Assembly (NCBI GenBank): GCA_009837725.1
Contig: VXSY01000197.1
Coordinates: forward strand, 1-37,158
Direction of reading: 5' to 3'
DNA: 37,158 nucleotides
DNA from: Gammaproteobacteria bacterium
GTDB taxonomy: Bacteria; Pseudomonadota; Gammaproteobacteria; Pseudomonadales; Azotimanducaceae
Shown here piece after piece: positions 24,343 through 33,351 of the stretch; within the stretch, counting starts at the first letter, position 1; each line of letters begins with the position of its first letter. The notes under the pieces were generated by a model. The model was not told the DNA's origin, searched no databases, and worked only from the letters and a program-made list of their open reading frames with translations. The translations under genes were made by a program, and so were the position numbers.

Positions 24343-25707
24343 ATGTGCCGCGGAGCCTTCAGCCGGTGGGGCCAGACCGGCGGCTGGGACCGGTCGCCAA
24401 TCGCTCGCCTCAGGAATGACCACACCCGTCGTGCGGTTGCGCACGCGCTGGTTTGCCTCACCTGTGCCGTCGCGCCGCTGGCAGCGGCAGCGGAAGCCGA
24501 TCCGGAACGAGCGCAGTCGCTGGTCGATGCGCGTGAGTTCCTGCTCGCCATCGACGCCGCCGAGTCCGCCATCGACACGATCGAGCGGAGCTCGCACCGC
24601 TACGACATGGCTCTCGCCGAGCCGTTGGTGGCGCTTGGCGACGCCTTGGCGCAGGTGGGGGAGTCGGGCGGCGCCTTGGGTGCCTACGAGCGCGCAGTGC
24701 AGGTGATGCGGGTGAATCGGGGGTTGCACCATCCGGATCAGGTGGAGGTCATCTATCGCGAGGCTGCGGTGCATGCCGCCACCGGCGACTATGCCGCCGC
24801 CAACGCCCGGCATGAGTACGCCTATGACATCCTGCTGCGCAGTCATGGCGCCACCAGCACGGAACTGCTGCCCGGCATGTTCACCCTGGCGGATTGGTAT
24901 CTCACGACCTACGACATCTTTTCGGCCCGAGGCCTTTTCGAGCACGCCGAAAAGGTCGCTCGCGCCGAGGGCCGCGCCAGCGGTGCCCGGTTGCGTGCCC
25001 TGCGCGGCATCGCCGCAACCTACCGCGCGGAGCGGTTTCCGCCCGGCTACGTCAACGCCGTCGAAGCGCCTCGGGCCGCCTTTTCACGAGATCAACGCTG
25101 GGCAAGCACGGTGGCCGTGAACGCCTTCGGACGTGGCGAACGGGCGCTGATCGAGCTGGTCAACGCCGTGCGCGAGCATCCCGAAGCGCAGCCGACCCAT
25201 GTCGCCGGCGCCATGCTCGAACTCGGCGACTGGTTCATCATGTTCGAGAAGCAAGGGCGGGCGGAGGCGCTCTATCGCCGTGCGTGGGAACTGCTGGAGG
25301 ACGAACCCGGCATGCGCCGTGTGCTGTTCGGTCAGGCAACTCCCCTCTATCTTCCTTTGCCGCGACCGCCGAAAAGGCCCGAAGGTGCCACCGGCCCGCC
25401 GCGACGGGGTGTAGTGGAGCTATCGGTGGATGTAGGCCAGAACGGCCAAGTGGGTCGCATCGACACGCTGCGTTCAGAGCCGGAAGGCAAAATGGACTTC
25501 CGCGTGCGCCGGGCGGCGCGGCGGGCGCGCTACCGGCCCGTCTTCACGGAGGAAGGTCCGTACCCAAGCGACGACATCCGCATCGTGTTCGAGTTTGAGT
25601 ACTTCGATGCGCCGTCGGAAAAGGACGCCGCATCGACTGCGGGCGAGAGCGAGGATGTTGGCGCGGGGGATGAGCAAGGCAAGCCGGCTGCTCAGGCAGA
25701 GGGCTAG
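24343..25707 (+). CDS. Exported TPR protein with TonB-C-like domain
   Basis: This is a predicted periplasmic protein of about 454 residues. A basic N-terminus precedes a signal-like stretch ending LAAAAEA. Helical repeats of TPR type follow (GDALAQVGESGGALGAYERA, EAAVHAATGDYAAANARHEY, MLELGDWFIMFEKQGRAEAL). The C-terminal 90 residues (RRGVVELSVDVGQNGQVG onward, to PSDDIRIVFEFEYF) resemble the TonB C-terminal fold, without the usual N-terminal membrane helix and proline spacer. ATG at 24343 is chosen as start, and the frame is open to 24262. It is the first of nine plus-strand envelope genes but is separated from the next by 346 bp. Confidence 0.65.
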   Translation: MCRGAFSRWGQTGGWDRSPIARLRNDHTRRAVAHALVCLTCAVAPLAAAAEADPERAQSLVDAREFLLAIDAAESAIDTIERSSHRYDMALAEPLVALGDALAQVGESGGALGAYERAVQVMRVNRGLHHPDQVEVIYREAAVHAATGDYAAANARHEYAYDILLRSHGATSTELLPGMFTLADWYLTTYDIFSARGLFEHAEKVARAEGRASGARLRALRGIAATYRAERFPPGYVNAVEAPRAAFSRDQRWASTVAVNAFGRGERALIELVNAVREHPEAQPTHVAGAMLELGDWFIMFEKQGRAEALYRRAWELLEDEPGMRRVLFGQATPLYLPLPRPPKRPEGATGPPRRGVVELSVDVGQNGQVGRIDTLRSEPEGKMDFRVRRAARRARYRPVFTEEGPYPSDDIRIVFEFEYFDAPSEKDAASTAGESEDVGAGDEQGKPAAQAEG

Positions 25708-25740
25708 TCTAGAGCTTGCGCCGCGGCGCTGGCGCGAACG

Positions 25741-25870
25741 GGGAGTGATAGGAGGGGCTTCGTTCGGGGATTGTGGCGCACGGGCGTTGGGTCGGCGGCC
25801 CCCCTTCGAGAAAGCGGGGACGCTTTTCTCGACTTCCCCTCGAGGGGGGAGTGACAGGAAAGCGCACGCC
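25741..25870. repeat. GC-rich hairpin repeat module, copy 2
   Basis: This lies in the 346-bp gap 25708-26053. The segment 25741-25797 is the reverse complement of the repeat at 6212-6267. It is followed by a hairpin CGAGAAAGCG/CGCTTTTCTCG (25807-25831) and a second GGGAGTGACAGGA. The rest of the gap, to 26053, probably holds the leader of the acidic lipoprotein gene. I could not identify a convincing promoter there. Confidence 0.6.
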
Positions 25871-26053
25871 ACGACCGTTGTTGGGGGTCCGAGGGCCTTC
25901 CGTCGGCAATTGCTTCACAACCGCTGGCTTTCGTGAATGCGCCACCAAGGAACCTGTGCGGGGTATCGGCGTCGAATGCAATATGATGGTGTTGGTGGGT
26001 TGGACGCCGACTGTGAACGAGTCGAGCGGAACCCTGACAGTCGAGGAGTCGCG

Positions 26054-27976
26054 ATGAGAATGCGAGCGAGCCTCCCGTGGAACCCGATTCGCGTGCTGCG
26101 CGCAGCGGCTCTTGTGCTGGGCTGTGCCCTTGCGGTCTCGGCCTGTCAATCGCCGATCACGCCGCCGATGCCGCAGATGCCGCAAATGCCGCAGATGCCG
26201 TCGGCGAGCCAGATGCCGTCCACGCCGTCGCGGTCGTCGCCGAGCCAGCGCCAGTCGCGGCAGCAGCCGCCGCCGTCGAGTCCTTCCACGCCGTCGCCAT
26301 CCTCACCATCCTCGCCGTCGTCGCCGTCATCGCCGTCGTCGCAGTCCATGCCGTCGCAATCCATGCCCTCACCGCCATCCGCGTCGCAGCCGTCTGCGCC
26401 AAGGATGCCGCAGATGCCGTCGATGCCGACCGATTCCCGGCCCAGCAGCGACTCTTCCAGCCAGTCGCAGCAAGACGAGAGCGAAACCGAGGCCGAGGGC
26501 GGGATGCCGCAGATGCCCCGACCACCCCAGCGCCCTGGCGAGCAGGACGAGCAGAACGAGCAGCAAGGCGACCGGCAACAAGGCAACGAATCCGCATCCA
26601 ACGAACCCGGCGATCAGCGCCCCGGTCAAGAGGCGCAGCAGGAAGGCGACTCCCAAGGCAGCGAGTCGTCGAGCAACGCTGGCGGGATGCCGGAAGCGGC
26701 AACCGTGCAGAGGCCGGGCGAGGATTCGCAGCAAGGCGGCGCGCAGGACGACTCGGAGCAACAGGGCACAGATCGGCCGCAAACGGCCGGCGGTGAAGTA
26801 GCCGGCGCGACGGGTGCGGACGGCGAGAACACCGACGAGGAAGGCGGCGGTCTTCCGGGCGAAAGCGCTGTGGCGCAAGCGCCGGGAGAGGAATCAAGAC
26901 CAGGCGCGGACGGCGAAGACGCAACGGCCGGCAACGAAGGCGACGAAGACGAAGAAGAGGAAGGCCAGGACGGCGACGAAGTGGCCGGACAGGACGGCAC
27001 CGAGCAACGCCCCGGTGGCGACGACGAGGAAGACTCCGCCGCCGGCATGGAGGGTGAAGACGAGGAAGACTCCGCCGGCATGGAGGGGGAGCAGGTTGCG
27101 GCTGGCTCGGAAGACCGCCCGGATGGCGGCGACGGTGACGAGGAACAGGTTGCAGGGGGGCCTGGCGAGCGCCCCGAAGATGGTGGCGATGGCGAGGATG
27201 AAGCGGCGCAAGCCGGCGGCCGGCCCGGCGAAGAGGACGAGGCTGGCGGCGATGCCTATGGGGAGTCCGTGGCGGGAGCCGGCGGCGAAGACGAAACGTC
27301 GGGCGCTGGCGACCGTCCCGATGCCACTGGTGGCGCCGATGATGGTTGGGAGACCGGAACCGAGCTCCCCGGCGGCGGCGACGACGAACGATCTGGCGGA
27401 AAGGAAGGAGGCGAAGGCAGCGGCGGCGAGGAGGTGGCCGACGCCGGCAACGGCCAAGGCGGCGATTCCGCTACGAGCCGCGCCGGCGACCCCGATGGAA
27501 CCGGCAGCCGGAGAGGCCGTGGCGGGCAGGCGCAACAGGGCCGTCCCGATGGCGAGAGCGGCGGCGCCAAGGGCGGCGATGGAGAACTGCGCGCAGCACT
27601 CGAGGTGTTCGACAGCCGCATCCTCGACGAACGCGGCGTGTTGGTGGCGCGGGCCAACGAACGCGCAGCCAACCGTCCCTCGCCGCAGGCGTCGGGCCAG
27701 ACCGGCACCGGTCAAATTGAAGACGCAGCCGGTTCACGCAGCAATTCCGGCGGCGGCGCCTCCCGCGCCGGTGGCCGCGAAGTGGGCGACGCGCGCCCCG
27801 GCGACGCCAATGCGACCCCAGCGCCCCCCGCCGCACCGACGCCGCCAGATGTTCCGGACGCGAGGGACGACGACGTGGTGGCAAGGCAGATCCGCGAGGC
27901 GGCCATGGCGGAAACGGACCCGGAGTTGCGCGAAGCCCTTTGGGAAGAGCTGCGACGCTACAAGGAAGGGCGCTAG
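26054..27976 (+). CDS. Long acidic low-complexity lipoprotein
   Basis: This is a 640-residue predicted lipoprotein of unknown family. A basic N-terminus and hydrophobic stretch lead to a lipobox ending VSAC (Cys31). Then come MPQMPQMP repeats, a Ser/Pro tract built from SPSSPSS units (about residues 65-130), and some 350 residues rich in Gly, Asp and Glu with recurring RPG, GED and DEE units. A short ordered-looking region near 515-550 (LRAALEVFDSRILDERGVLVARAN) and a C-terminal helix (REAAMAETDPELREALWEEL) end the protein. ATG at 26054 has GAGGAG upstream. The disordered middle could span periplasm or bind cations. GC3-rich codon use argues it is real despite low complexity. Confidence 0.75.
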   Translation: MRMRASLPWNPIRVLRAAALVLGCALAVSACQSPITPPMPQMPQMPQMPSASQMPSTPSRSSPSQRQSRQQPPPSSPSTPSPSSPSSPSSPSSPSSQSMPSQSMPSPPSASQPSAPRMPQMPSMPTDSRPSSDSSSQSQQDESETEAEGGMPQMPRPPQRPGEQDEQNEQQGDRQQGNESASNEPGDQRPGQEAQQEGDSQGSESSSNAGGMPEAATVQRPGEDSQQGGAQDDSEQQGTDRPQTAGGEVAGATGADGENTDEEGGGLPGESAVAQAPGEESRPGADGEDATAGNEGDEDEEEEGQDGDEVAGQDGTEQRPGGDDEEDSAAGMEGEDEEDSAGMEGEQVAAGSEDRPDGGDGDEEQVAGGPGERPEDGGDGEDEAAQAGGRPGEEDEAGGDAYGESVAGAGGEDETSGAGDRPDATGGADDGWETGTELPGGGDDERSGGKEGGEGSGGEEVADAGNGQGGDSATSRAGDPDGTGSRRGRGGQAQQGRPDGESGGAKGGDGELRAALEVFDSRILDERGVLVARANERAANRPSPQASGQTGTGQIEDAAGSRSNSGGGASRAGGREVGDARPGDANATPAPPAAPTPPDVPDARDDDVVARQIREAAMAETDPELREALWEELRRYKEGR

Positions 27977-28139
27977 GACCTGCTCGGTAGAAAAACGGCC
28001 GGGGCCCCTAGCCGACTGGTGCGTGCAAGCGATCAGGACCGATTTTCAACCAAAGATTGCTGTTGCCTAGCGCCAAATGAGGGCGGATTTGATGCAAGCT
28101 ACGCGCATGGAGATCCGAACCCCACATAAGGTGCGCGGC

Positions 28140-29402
28140 ATGCTTCGACTGGCGCTGGTATTGGCGGCGACGGTTGGTCTTGCCGGGTGCATGAGCAAGA
28201 CGGTGCGGGTGGTCGACCTGTCGCCGCCGCAGCAGGTCCATGCCGGCATCGCCGAGGACATGCTGCTCGATGTGGGGGTGTCGGTGTTCGACTCCAATGT
28301 GCCCGAGTCGTTCGATGAGCGCGTCGAGCGCAACATCAATCCGGAAGTGCGTCGTGCCGAGGCCAACTACATGGCCTTCTTCGCCAAGAACCTGCTGCAA
28401 TCCACCGGCAACTGGGGCGCCGTACGGGTTGCGCCGCGCGAGACCTTCGCCGTGGATGTGGTGGTCACCGGCAGCATTGCCCACTCCGACGGCGAACGCA
28501 TGGAACTCGACGTGGTGGTGACGGACGCTCGCGGCGTCGTCTGGTTCGAGCGCAACTACCTCACCCTTGCCAGCAAATACGCCTACGAAGACGGCATTCC
28601 GCCGGGCATCGACCCGTTCCAGGCCACCTATCGCAGGTTGGCGGACGACATGCTCGCGTTCTACCAGACCTTGAGCGCCGACGACATCCGCCGCATCCGC
28701 ACCACCGCCGAGATGCGCTTCGCCCGGGATTTCTCGCCGGACGCCTTCGAGAGCTACGTCCAAATCTCCAAGTCCGGCAGTTGGGACCTGCGCCGGTTGC
28801 CGGCGCAAGACGACCCCATGCTTGGCCGCGTGCGCCAGGTGCGCGAACGGGAATACCTCTTCATCGACACCCTCGACGAGTACTTCGACAACTTCCACGC
28901 CGAGATGAGCGAGTCCTATCAGGAATGGCGCGCCGCCACCTACGACGAGGCTATCGCCTATCGCCGCGTCACCGACAAGGCCAAGCGCAAGACCCTGCTC
29001 GGCGCCGCGGCCCTCGCCGGCGGCATCCTCGCCCAGGCCAGCGACTCCGATGTCGCACGCTATGGCGGCGCCACCGGCATCATCGCCGGCGCCACCCTTT
29101 CCGTCTCCGCGGTGGGCGACCGCGCCGAGGCGAAGCTGCATTCGGAAGTGCTGCAAGAGCTCGGCATGTCCGCCGAGGCGGAAATCTCCCCGCACACGAT
29201 TGAACTCGAAAACCAAACCCTGCGTTTGCAGGGCACGGTGGACGACCAATACCAGCAACTGCGGCGCATCTTGAAGCGCATCTATCTCGAAGAGCTCGAA
29301 CTCGCGTTGCCGGTAGAAGAAGCCGAGGACAACGAAGGCGAGTCCGGCTTCGACGCCGACGAAGCGTTCCTCGACAGTCTCGGCGAACCCACCAGCCAGT
29401 AG
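28140..29402 (+). CDS. Lipoprotein of unknown function in the envelope locus
   Basis: This is a 420-residue predicted lipoprotein: MLRLALVLAATVGLAGC, with Cys17 lipidated. A mixed alpha-beta domain follows (GIAEDMLLDVGVSVFDSN, NWGAVRVAPRETFAVDVVVTG, ELDVVVTDARGVVWFER), then a helical region with EREYLFIDTLDEYFDNFHAEM and a glycine-rich short hydrophobic segment (LGAAALAGGI, GGATGIIAGATLSVSAVG) that might be membrane-associated. ATG at 28140 has AAGG eight bases upstream, and ATG at 28107 is an alternative. I do not recognise the family. It starts 163 bp after the acidic lipoprotein and ends four bases before the MITE-like element. Confidence 0.75.
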   Translation: MLRLALVLAATVGLAGCMSKTVRVVDLSPPQQVHAGIAEDMLLDVGVSVFDSNVPESFDERVERNINPEVRRAEANYMAFFAKNLLQSTGNWGAVRVAPRETFAVDVVVTGSIAHSDGERMELDVVVTDARGVVWFERNYLTLASKYAYEDGIPPGIDPFQATYRRLADDMLAFYQTLSADDIRRIRTTAEMRFARDFSPDAFESYVQISKSGSWDLRRLPAQDDPMLGRVRQVREREYLFIDTLDEYFDNFHAEMSESYQEWRAATYDEAIAYRRVTDKAKRKTLLGAAALAGGILAQASDSDVARYGGATGIIAGATLSVSAVGDRAEAKLHSEVLQELGMSAEAEISPHTIELENQTLRLQGTVDDQYQQLRRILKRIYLEELELALPVEEAEDNEGESGFDADEAFLDSLGEPTSQ

Positions 29403-29405
29403 GCC

Positions 29406-29590
29406 CTAGCCCGGATTATCCATGAATACCCTACTGCGGACGACGATTCACTCGCTGTGGCTGTGCGTACTCGCTACGGCCCCCTCGACATAGTGCGCAG
29501 ATATGCCTTCGGCGTCCGGAACGAAGTGCGCACAGCCACAGCGGCGTCTCGTCGCCCTCGCTACGCGCATTCATGGATAATCCGGGCTAG
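29406..29590. mobile_element. 185-bp MITE-like element with 22-bp perfect inverted ends
   Basis: Both ends read CTAGCCCGGATTATCCATGA inward, with 22 identical bases, and an inner pair of arms CGCTGTGGCTGTGCG/CGCACAGCCACAGCG makes the element nearly palindromic. It has no open frame for a transposase. It fills the gap between the lipoprotein stop (29400-29402) and the next ATG (29593) almost exactly. No target duplication is obvious. A single-ended relative lies at 23349. The RNA would form a long hairpin between the two genes. Confidence 0.8.
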
Positions 29591-29592
29591 TG

Positions 29593-31116
29593 ATGAGCGC
29601 CGACGAGCCAATCCGCATCGAGCCGACGGCACCGCCGCTGTCGCGTGCTCGCGGCGAAGCGGCCACCCCGGCTTCCCTGCCCTGGCGCGAACGGCTGCGG
29701 CAGGTGCCGCGCCGGGTCGCCGTGCTGGCCGCGGCAACAGGCCTCGCAGTCGCCATCGCCTTCGTGTTCCTCGTCCTGCCCTCCCACGTGTCCACGCCAG
29801 ATGCTCCGATCACCGGCACCTCGCCGGGTCCGACACCGACGGGCACGCCAGCAAGTCGCGAGGCCGTCGCTCCCTATCGTTCGCTCGAACTCGAACGCGC
29901 AAGCGCAAAGGCACGCGAGAAGCTCGGCGAATTCGTCGAGGCGCAGCTATTGCTCGAAGAGGAGATGAACGTGGCGCTTTGGGGCGCCGAGGAGATGGCC
30001 GCCGTGCGCGATCGGGCGAACGAGGCCGATCGGCTGTTTCTCGAAGAGCGCTATGAAGAATCGTTGACGGAATACGAAGGTGCCGTGACGGACATCCTCG
30101 CCCTGGTCGAACGCGGCAACGAGGTCTTTGAGGAGGCTCTCGCCGAGGGCACCGAAGCACTCGCAAGGCGCGACCAGACCGCCGCCGAAGCCGCCTTCGA
30201 GCGTGCGCTTGCCATCCGCGCCAACGACCCGCGCGCCCGCGCGGGTCAAGCACGCGCGGCCAACCTGCCCGCCTTGGCGGCGCACCTGCTCGAAGCGCAG
30301 CGGGCGGAACTCAAGGGCGACCACGCTCGCGCCGTCGAAATGCTGCGCAAGGCACGAGCCGTGGACCCCACCGTGCCCGGCCTCGACGAACGCATTGCCC
30401 GCGCCGCCGCCGCCAAGGCCAAGGACGATTATGGGGCCGTCCTCTCCGCCGGCTTTGCGGCGCTCGATGCGGGCGACTTCGACGCGGCCCATGCGGTGTT
30501 CGATCGCATCCTCGCCGACTCCCCAGACGACGCCACCGCAATGGCGGGACGCCAGCAGACTGGGCAAGCGCAAACCAGGGCAGAGATCGATGCGCTTCAC
30601 GCCACCGCGCGGCAGCACGAGGATGCCGAAGCGTGGAGCGACGCACTCTCGGCCTACGATGACGCCCTCGCCATCGACGGTGCCCTCGAGTTCGCGCGTG
30701 AGGGGCGGGAACGGGTGCGGCGCCGGGTCGAACACGTCGCCGCCATGCAACGTCTCCTGAACGATCCGGCTCTGCTGTCCTCCAAGCGCGAGTTCGCGAC
30801 TGCCCAAGAGCTGCTCGATGCTGCCGCTGAAGATCGCGACGCTGGCGCGGCATTCGAGCGCAGCGTAGCGGACTTCCGCGAGCTGCTTGCCCAAGCGGCC
30901 GAACCCGTGCCACTGGTGCTGCTTTCCGACAACGCCACCGACGTCGTGATCCTGCGGGTCGGCGCACTCGGCGCTTTCGAGCGACACGAACTCGCGCTGC
31001 GTCCGGGCCGCTACACCATCGTCGGCAGCCGCGATGGCTGCCGTGACGTGCGCAAGGAAATCAGGCTCGAAGCCGGCATGGGCCCGGTGGACATCCGCTG
31101 CCGCGAACGCATCTAG
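29593..31116 (+). CDS. Membrane-anchored TPR-like protein
   Basis: This 507-residue protein has a cytoplasmic N-terminus of about 40 residues, one membrane helix (about residues 42-62) and a large periplasmic part. A Pro/Thr linker precedes long helical repeats: EADRLFLEERYEESLTEYEG, ALARRDQTAAEAAFERALAI, LDAGDFDAAHAVFDRIL and DALSAYDDALAIDGALEF have TPR character. The last 70 residues (ILRVGALGAFERHELALRPG, GRYTIVGSRDGCRDVRKEI) resemble a PEGA-like beta unit with two cysteines that could pair. It starts with ATG at 29593 immediately after the MITE-like element, with no clear ribosome-binding site other than what the element gives. Function is unknown. Confidence 0.72.
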   Translation: MSADEPIRIEPTAPPLSRARGEAATPASLPWRERLRQVPRRVAVLAAATGLAVAIAFVFLVLPSHVSTPDAPITGTSPGPTPTGTPASREAVAPYRSLELERASAKAREKLGEFVEAQLLLEEEMNVALWGAEEMAAVRDRANEADRLFLEERYEESLTEYEGAVTDILALVERGNEVFEEALAEGTEALARRDQTAAEAAFERALAIRANDPRARAGQARAANLPALAAHLLEAQRAELKGDHARAVEMLRKARAVDPTVPGLDERIARAAAAKAKDDYGAVLSAGFAALDAGDFDAAHAVFDRILADSPDDATAMAGRQQTGQAQTRAEIDALHATARQHEDAEAWSDALSAYDDALAIDGALEFAREGRERVRRRVEHVAAMQRLLNDPALLSSKREFATAQELLDAAAEDRDAGAAFERSVADFRELLAQAAEPVPLVLLSDNATDVVILRVGALGAFERHELALRPGRYTIVGSRDGCRDVRKEIRLEAGMGPVDIRCRERI

Positions 31117-31286
31117 TGTGCCGTCCCACATGCAAAGTGCGTTTCGCCAGCGCGAGCATCGAGGCGGACATCCGCATGGAGGCATGTTCGACGCGGCACA
31201 TCCTCCATTTCTCTCCCGCTTTCCTTGAGTCCCGCCGCGGCCCGATTCAGGAACTTGGTTGCAGGACGGGACGCTAGCCAGAGGCA

Positions 31287-33335
31287 ATGGCGAACGACAC
31301 CGAGGAATACGCCGCGGACGGCGTGATCGAGGCGGCGGACTTCCGCCCCACCGGCGCCGTACGCGAGAAACGACGGCTGCTGCCCCGGCGGATGCAGGTG
31401 GTGGCCACCGTGGTGGTCCTGGTGGTGGCGTGGTTCCTATGGTTCATCTTCACGGCACGTTCGGTGCGGTTCGAGGCCGAGCCGGCCGATGCCGAGGTGA
31501 CGGTTTCCGGTGGCTTTGCGTTTCAGTTGGGCGAGACCTTCCTGCTGCGCCAAGGGGAGTATGAGGTCGCCGGGACCGCACCTGGTTACCACGACCTGTC
31601 GGAGACCAAGGTCATTGGCGCGGCCCGCAATCAGGTGTTGCCGCTTGCGCTGACGCCGCTGCCGGGGCGCATCACCTTCGAGATCGACCCCGTGGATGCA
31701 GACGTTCAGGTGGGCGATGTCCGCGGCGCCGCACCGCTCAGCGCTGACCTGCCGGCCGGCGAACACACTGCGCTCGTCAGCCACCCCCGCTATCAGGCCG
31801 CCAGCGTCGACTTCGTCGTGGAGGGAATGCGGCGCGAACAGACCGTCCGCACGAGTCTGGCGCCGAACTGGGCGGACATCACCATTCCCACCACGCCGCC
31901 GGGGGCACAAATCCGCATCGACGATGAACCGAGTGGCGTGACGACTCCCGGACCGGTGCCGATCCTTGCCGGAGAGCACCGGGTCACGGTGAAGCTCCCC
32001 GGGCACAAGGCGTGGAACGACATCCTTTCCATCACCGCCGGCGAGGCCATGACGCTGCCGCCGCTCACCCTCGAACGCGCCGACGGCTTGCTCAACGTGA
32101 TCACGTCTCCAGCCGGCGCCGGCGTCACTCTGGGCGGGAACTATCGCGGCGAGACACCACTCGAAGTCGCCGTGGCGCCGGGACGGTACGACGTTCGCGT
32201 GTTTCGCCTGGGCTACACGCCGTGGAACGGCGAGGTGAACGTGCAGTCCGGGCGCGAGGGGCTGCTTGACCTGACGCTGGAAGCCGCGTCTGGCGAACTC
32301 GCCATCGAGACCCGGCCCGAGGGCGTGGAACTTTGGGTGGACGGCGAGTACCACGGCGAGGCTGCCGGCGTCGTCACCCTGAGCGCCGTAGAGCACGAGA
32401 TCGAGCTGCGCAAGGAGGGCCATGCCGGCTATTCCCGCACGATCCTGCCGCAGCCCGGCTATCGGCAGCAGATTCGTGTGCGCCTGCTGACGCTGGCCGA
32501 AGCGCGGCTCGCTAACCTAAAGCCAGAGCGCGTCACTTCGCTCGGGCAAGAGCTCGTCCTTCTGGGTCCTGGCAGCATCACGATGGGCGCCTCGCGCCGA
32601 GAGCCGGGCCGTCGCGCCAACGAGGTGCTCCGGGAGGTAGAGATCACGCGCCTGTTCTATCTCTCCCGCCGCGAGGTGAGCAATGCCGAGTTCCGCGCCT
32701 TTGCGAGCGCGCATTCGTCAGGGAAATTCAACGAGTTGGATCTCGACGAGGACGAGCAGCCGGTGACTGCCGTGAGCTGGACCGAGGCGGCGCTGTACTG
32801 CAACTGGCTATCGCGACGGGACGGGCTCGATCCCTTCTACGTCGAGGAATTCGGCGATGTGAAGGGCTTCGACCCGGCTTCGCTGGGCTATCGCCTGCCC
32901 ACCGAAGCCGAGTGGGCCTGGAGTGCCCGCAGCACGGAGGCGGCGCCGCTGCGCTTCCCGTGGGGCGATCAGTTGCCGCCGCCGGATCGGCATGGAAACT
33001 ATGCCGACCGGGCCGCGTCCAATGTGGTGGGACGGATCATCTTCGGCTACAACGACAACTACATCGTCGCCGCCCCGGTGGGTTCGTTTCCTGCAAACCC
33101 GAAGGGCATCTACGACTTGGGCGGCAACGTCGCGGAATGGACCCATGACTTCTACGAAATCCCAGAGCAGACGGAGGCGGTCGATCCGTTGGGAGCGGAG
33201 GAAGGCGACTACCATGTCATCCGAGGATCGAGCTGGATGCACGGCACGATCACAGACTTGCGCCTGTCCTTCCGCGACTACGGCAGCGACGGACGCCAGG
33301 ACGTGGGCTTCCGCATTGCCCGGTTCGCAGAGTGA
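31287..33335 (+). CDS. PEGA-repeat protein with SUMF1/FGE-like C-terminal domain
   Basis: This is a 682-residue inner-membrane protein: a short cytoplasmic tail, one helix (about 37-56), five PEGA-like beta repeats of about 65 residues (from about 57 to 395, with units such as EIDPVDADVQVGD, TSPAGAGVTLGGNYRGETPL and TRPEGVELWVDGEYHGEAAG), then a SUMF1/formylglycine-generating-enzyme-like domain (about 425-682). The latter shows GSITMGAS, REVSNAEFRAFA, PVTAVSWTEAALYCNWLS, YRLPTEAEWAWSAR, GGNVAEWTHDFY and RGSSWMHG. Whether it is catalytic is uncertain, since many relatives are binding folds. Periplasmic location is inferred from the single helix. It starts 170 bp after the TPR-like gene. Confidence 0.85.
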   Translation: MANDTEEYAADGVIEAADFRPTGAVREKRRLLPRRMQVVATVVVLVVAWFLWFIFTARSVRFEAEPADAEVTVSGGFAFQLGETFLLRQGEYEVAGTAPGYHDLSETKVIGAARNQVLPLALTPLPGRITFEIDPVDADVQVGDVRGAAPLSADLPAGEHTALVSHPRYQAASVDFVVEGMRREQTVRTSLAPNWADITIPTTPPGAQIRIDDEPSGVTTPGPVPILAGEHRVTVKLPGHKAWNDILSITAGEAMTLPPLTLERADGLLNVITSPAGAGVTLGGNYRGETPLEVAVAPGRYDVRVFRLGYTPWNGEVNVQSGREGLLDLTLEAASGELAIETRPEGVELWVDGEYHGEAAGVVTLSAVEHEIELRKEGHAGYSRTILPQPGYRQQIRVRLLTLAEARLANLKPERVTSLGQELVLLGPGSITMGASRREPGRRANEVLREVEITRLFYLSRREVSNAEFRAFASAHSSGKFNELDLDEDEQPVTAVSWTEAALYCNWLSRRDGLDPFYVEEFGDVKGFDPASLGYRLPTEAEWAWSARSTEAAPLRFPWGDQLPPPDRHGNYADRAASNVVGRIIFGYNDNYIVAAPVGSFPANPKGIYDLGGNVAEWTHDFYEIPEQTEAVDPLGAEEGDYHVIRGSSWMHGTITDLRLSFRDYGSDGRQDVGFRIARFAE

Positions 33336-33351
33336 GGTGAACGCGACAGCG

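Noticed and set aside
29947-31287. 446-residue minus-strand open frame
   Set aside because: It is antisense to the TPR-like membrane protein and shows no domain. The plus-strand gene fits the operon.
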